Shown piece after piece: positions 61,282 to 64,000 of a stretch of 64,000 nt of DNA. The notes under the pieces are model-generated. The model saw only the letters and a list, made by a program, of their open reading frames with translations, was not told the DNA's origin and made no database searches. Location of the stretch: contig NZ_OZ245754.1 of assembly GCF_965227365.1 (NCBI RefSeq), forward strand, positions 4,464,001-4,528,000. The letters are read 5' to 3'. This DNA is from Hwanghaeella sp965227365 (lineage in GTDB: Bacteria > Pseudomonadota > Alphaproteobacteria > UBA8366 > Aestuariispiraceae). Position 1 is the stretch's first letter, and the number at the start of each line of letters is the position of its first letter. A program made the translations under genes and the position numbers.

Positions 61282-62157
61282 CTAGCGCTGATGGCCGGGA
61301 CAGAAGAAGGTCGACCGCCCCGATTGCACGATACGGCGCACAATGCCCCCGCAATCGGGTTTCCGGCAAGGCTCCCCTTCCCGCCCATAGGCGTCCCAGG
61401 CGTGCTGGAAATAGCCGAGCTCTCCGTCCGCCTGGACGAAATCGCGCAATGACGAACCGCCGGCCTCGATCGCCGCGGCGATCACCTCCTTCACCGCCGG
61501 AACCAGCCGTTCGGCCCGGCGCCCCGGAACCGTCCGGGCCAGCCGCTTGGGGCTGATCCCCGACCGCCAGAGCGCTTCGCAGACATATATGTTGCCGAGG
61601 CCCGCGACCACCGCCTGATCCAGCAGCGCCGCCTTGATCGGCGTCTTCTTGTCGGCAATGGCGGCGGAGAAATCGGCGACGTTGAAGGCATCGTCCAGCG
61701 GTTCCGGGCCCAAACCGGCCAGATGCGGGTTGGTTGCAAGCCCGCCGGGCGGGATCAGATCCATGAAGCCGAAGCGGCGGGTATCGTTGAAGACGAGACG
61801 CGCACCGCCTTCCATTTCGACCCGCACATGATCGTGCTTTTCCGCCAGAGCCCAGCCGGAATTATGACCGACCTGGCCCGAGGTCGCGATGACCGCCTCG
61901 CTGCCGGGATTGACCGTGAACCGGCCGGACATGCCGAGATGGACCATCCAGGTCCAGCCGTCCTCCAGCGCGATCAAAAGATATTTCGCGCGGCGCCCGA
62001 CGGAGATCACCCGGTTACCTTCCAGACGGGCCACGAATCCGGGCGGAAAAGGGAAGCGCAGATCAGGTCGGTTCTGTTCCGCAAAGAGGATCCGCCGCCC
62101 TTCCATATGCGGCGCAAGGCCGCGGCGGACGGTTTCGACTTCGGGCAGTTCAGGCAT
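61282..62157 (-). CDS. mutM: Formamidopyrimidine-DNA glycosylase (Fpg/MutM)
   Basis: Repairs oxidised purines such as 8-oxoguanine. The 291-residue protein begins PELPEVETVRRGL with the essential N-terminal proline after Met removal, contains the helix-two-turn-helix (QAVVAGLGNIYVCEALW) and ends in a zinc finger with CRKPDCGGIVRRIVQSGRSTFFCPGHQ. The start ATG 62157 is fixed by that proline. It is divergent from ubiE, 40 bases apart. Confidence 0.97.
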   Translation of the reverse strand: MPELPEVETVRRGLAPHMEGRRILFAEQNRPDLRFPFPPGFVARLEGNRVISVGRRAKYLLIALEDGWTWMVHLGMSGRFTVNPGSEAVIATSGQVGHNSGWALAEKHDHVRVEMEGGARLVFNDTRRFGFMDLIPPGGLATNPHLAGLGPEPLDDAFNVADFSAAIADKKTPIKAALLDQAVVAGLGNIYVCEALWRSGISPKRLARTVPGRRAERLVPAVKEVIAAAIEAGGSSLRDFVQADGELGYFQHAWDAYGREGEPCRKPDCGGIVRRIVQSGRSTFFCPGHQR

Positions 62158-62197
62158 GGTCTGGCTCTTCGGTTCGGCCTCGGTTATCGTGCGCCCC

Positions 62198-62965
62198 ATG
62201 GCGACAGACAGCATTGAAAACAACGGCGGCAAAACCGCAAGCTTCGGGTTCAAAACCGTGTCCCCGGAGGAGAAGCCGTCCCTGGTTCAGGGCGTGTTCG
62301 AATCCGTTGCGGGCCGCTACGACCTGATGAACGACCTGATGTCGGGCGGGGTGCACCGGCTGTGGAAAGCGGCGCTGATCGACCGGCTGAAGCCGCGCCC
62401 CTCGATGCATCTGCTGGACGTCGCCGGCGGAACGGGCGATATCGCCTTCCGGTTCCTGCAGGCGGGCGGCGGACATGTCTCCGTCTGCGACTTGACCGAA
62501 GGGATGGTCCGGGTCGGCCGCGACCGCGCGATCGACGACGGTATTCTCGGCAACAAGATCGATTGGCTGGTCGGGGACGCGCAGAAACTTCCCCTCGCCG
62601 ATCGATCGGTCGACGCCTATACGATCGCCTTCGGCCTGCGCAACGTGACCGATATCGACGCCGCCCTCGCCGAGGCGCGCCGGGTCCTGAAACCGGGCGG
62701 GCATTTCCTGTGCCTGGAGTTCAGCCATGTGGTGCTGCCGGTGCTGGACGATATATACGACACCTATTCCTTCCGGGTTCTGCCGGCTTTGGGCCAGGCG
62801 GTCGCGAACGACCGTGACTCCTATCAATACCTGGTCGAGAGTATCCGGCGCTTCCCGGAACAGAAGACGCTGGCCGCGAAAATGGCGGATGCCGGCCTGG
62901 CCCGCGCCGACTGGCAGAACCTGTCCGGCGGCATCGCGGCGATCCATTCCGGCTGGCGGGTTTAA
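62198..62965 (+). CDS. ubiE: Ubiquinone/menaquinone biosynthesis C-methyltransferase
   Basis: SAM-dependent methyltransferase in ubiquinone synthesis. The 255-residue protein has VAGRYDLMNDLMSGGVHRLWK near the N-terminus, the SAM motif LLDVAGGTGDIAFRF, AFGLRNVTDI and the C-terminal SGGIAAIHSGWRV, all UbiE markers. It starts at ATG 62198. A PhyH-type gene separates it from ubiB, which more commonly follows directly. Confidence 0.97.
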   Translation: MATDSIENNGGKTASFGFKTVSPEEKPSLVQGVFESVAGRYDLMNDLMSGGVHRLWKAALIDRLKPRPSMHLLDVAGGTGDIAFRFLQAGGGHVSVCDLTEGMVRVGRDRAIDDGILGNKIDWLVGDAQKLPLADRSVDAYTIAFGLRNVTDIDAALAEARRVLKPGGHFLCLEFSHVVLPVLDDIYDTYSFRVLPALGQAVANDRDSYQYLVESIRRFPEQKTLAAKMADAGLARADWQNLSGGIAAIHSGWRV

Positions 62966-63005
62966 CAAGCTGGCGGGTTTAACAAACAGAACAGGGATGT
63001 CATCC

Positions 63006-63869
63006 ATGCCATTGACCTTGAGCCAGGATGAAATCGACGCCTTCAACCGGGACGGCTATCTGCTGCTGAAGAACGCCGTCGACGCGGAACAGCTGACCGC
63101 CATGCGGGCGCAGTTCGACGAATGGGTCGAGGAAAGCCGCAAGCATGCGGACAATTTCGGCGAGACGATCAACGGCAAACCGCGCTTCGACCTCGAACCC
63201 GGGCACAATGCGGACCATCCGCGCCTGCGCCGGGTGAATGCCCCGGTGGAAGCCGGGTCGGCCTACCGCGAAACCATGGAAGACAGCCGGATGACCGACG
63301 CGGTCGCCGACCTGATCGGCCCGAACGTGAAATTCCATCACAGCAAGATCAATTCCAAGCTGCCGCACACCAATACGGAGGTGAAGTATCATCAGGACTT
63401 CACCTATACCCCGCACAGCAATCCGGATGTGGTGACCGCTTTGGTGATGCTGGACGATACGGATGCGGAGAACGGATGCCTGATGGTCGTGCCCGGCAGC
63501 CACCAGGGCGAGCTCTACAGCCTGTGGCATGGCGGGCGTTTCACCGGCGCCGTCGCGGAAGAATTGGCGCCTGAAATGGCGCGCAAGGCCGTGCCGGTGA
63601 TGGGCAAGGCCGGCGATGCCTGCCTGATGCATACGCGCGTTGTGCACGGATCCGCCCCGAACCGGTCGGACAAGCGCCGGGTACTGTCGATCTTTGTTTA
63701 TACCGCCGAGGACGCGGTGCCGCTGTCACCCAATCCGATGCCGAATGTGGACGAGGGCCGCGTGGTCCGCGGCGAAAGGACGGGCCGCATCCGGTCCGTC
63801 GCCTTCGACCTGCAAGCGCCGGAATTGCCGCAGGGAACCTCCTTCTTCGAGCAGCAGGAACGCGCGTGA
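63006..63869 (+). CDS. Phytanoyl-CoA dioxygenase (PhyH) family protein
   Basis: Fe(II)/2-oxoglutarate-type oxygenase of 287 residues. The iron ligands are visible as H-x-D in VKYHQDFTYTPHS and a distal His in HTRVVHGSAPNRSDKRR, which also gives the conserved Arg for 2-oxoglutarate. The substrate is unknown. ATG 63006 (AGGG nine bases upstream) is preferred to ATG 62997. It lies between ubiE and ubiB in the same direction, so a link to quinone biology is possible but unproved. Confidence 0.88.
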   Translation: MPLTLSQDEIDAFNRDGYLLLKNAVDAEQLTAMRAQFDEWVEESRKHADNFGETINGKPRFDLEPGHNADHPRLRRVNAPVEAGSAYRETMEDSRMTDAVADLIGPNVKFHHSKINSKLPHTNTEVKYHQDFTYTPHSNPDVVTALVMLDDTDAENGCLMVVPGSHQGELYSLWHGGRFTGAVAEELAPEMARKAVPVMGKAGDACLMHTRVVHGSAPNRSDKRRVLSIFVYTAEDAVPLSPNPMPNVDEGRVVRGERTGRIRSVAFDLQAPELPQGTSFFEQQERA

Positions 63870-63932
63870 CCGGACGCCGCCCCGGCAATTCCGTGATTTC
63901 CCAAGCGGAAACTTTGCTCTAAACCCCAGCCG

Positions 63933-64000
63933 ATGATCACTGGCATTCACAACTGTTTCCGATTGATCGGCATCGCCCGCACCCTGGCGCGGAACGACGC
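63933..64000 (+). CDS. ubiB: Ubiquinone biosynthesis protein UbiB, N-terminal start (cut by window edge)
   Basis: Only the first 22 residues are present: MITGIHNCFRLIGIARTLARNDA-type sequence, matching the UbiB start (FRLIRIARTLARHDA-like). UbiB is an atypical kinase-like protein needed for ubiquinone synthesis. Position after ubiE supports the call. The rest lies beyond the right edge. Confidence 0.8.
   Translation, partial: MITGIHNCFRLIGIARTLARND

Noticed and set aside
1..64000. CRISPR arrays, insertion sequences or prophage genes
   Set aside because: No regularly spaced repeats, transposase or phage structural motifs were seen on either strand.

Overview
The window is GC-rich, gene-dense chromosome of an alphaproteobacterium. 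The evidence is the rpmH-rnpA-yidC-engB-argB string, a dnaA-dnaN-recF-gyrB block, aerobic CobN-type cobalamin genes, the fabA/fabB/fabI fatty-acid set and a ubiE..ubiB pair. The mix suggests a Rhodospirillales-like marine or soil bacterium, but genus cannot be fixed from sequence alone. There is one tRNA, and I saw no rRNA, insertion sequence, prophage or CRISPR array.

Layout. 1-3.6 kb (minus): argB (cut by the window edge), engB, yidC, rnpA, rpmH. 4-12.1 kb (plus): a TVP38-type membrane protein, an orphan histidine kinase, a P1/S58 peptidase, an O-methyltransferase-like protein and an oligopeptide-type ABC importer (binding protein plus two permeases, no ATPases). 12.1-14.5 kb (minus): gpt, a DUF4864 exported protein and a large lipoprotein. 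15.1-19.4 kb (plus): tRNA-Arg(ACG), an unknown secreted protein with an HExxH motif, a lipoprotein and a NYN-LOTUS RNA-binding/nuclease-like protein. 19.5-26.9 kb: an ammonium-transporter/histidine-kinase fusion, a cobalamin riboswitch with its HupE-type metal transporter, a Maf/DUF115 glycosylation-type protein, a CBS-histidine kinase and DUF6165. 26.9-31.3 kb (plus): a TPR/glycosyltransferase-like protein, a class I cyclic-di-GMP riboswitch with two small paralogous membrane proteins, and threonine synthase.

31.4-39 kb: an AsmA-like protein, mmcB, hldE, then a cyclic-di-GMP-flavoured group: a cache/PAS protein with a degenerate HD-GYP domain, a LapG-like periplasmic cysteine protease and a degenerate GGDEF/EAL-like protein. 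39-50 kb: cobD, cobQ, a SYLF lipid-binding protein, cobO and cobN run into fabI, fabB and fabA. 50-51.7 kb: a divergent IclR regulator and DapA-like aldolase. 51.8-59.6 kb (minus): gyrB, recF, dnaN, dnaA, rpsT. 59.9-64 kb: an enoyl-CoA hydratase, a small exported protein, mutM, ubiE, a PhyH-family dioxygenase and the start of ubiB.

The most notable points are: (1) the cyclic-di-GMP riboswitch, whose 3' helix overlaps the ribosome binding site of the first of two paralogous anchored proteins; (2) the nearby degenerate HD-GYP, LapG-like and degenerate EAL genes, which together suggest a surface-attachment or motility output; (3) an Amt-histidine kinase fusion that keeps the transporter's pore residues; (4) an unrecognised 762-residue secreted protein with HExxH and calcium-loop-like motifs.
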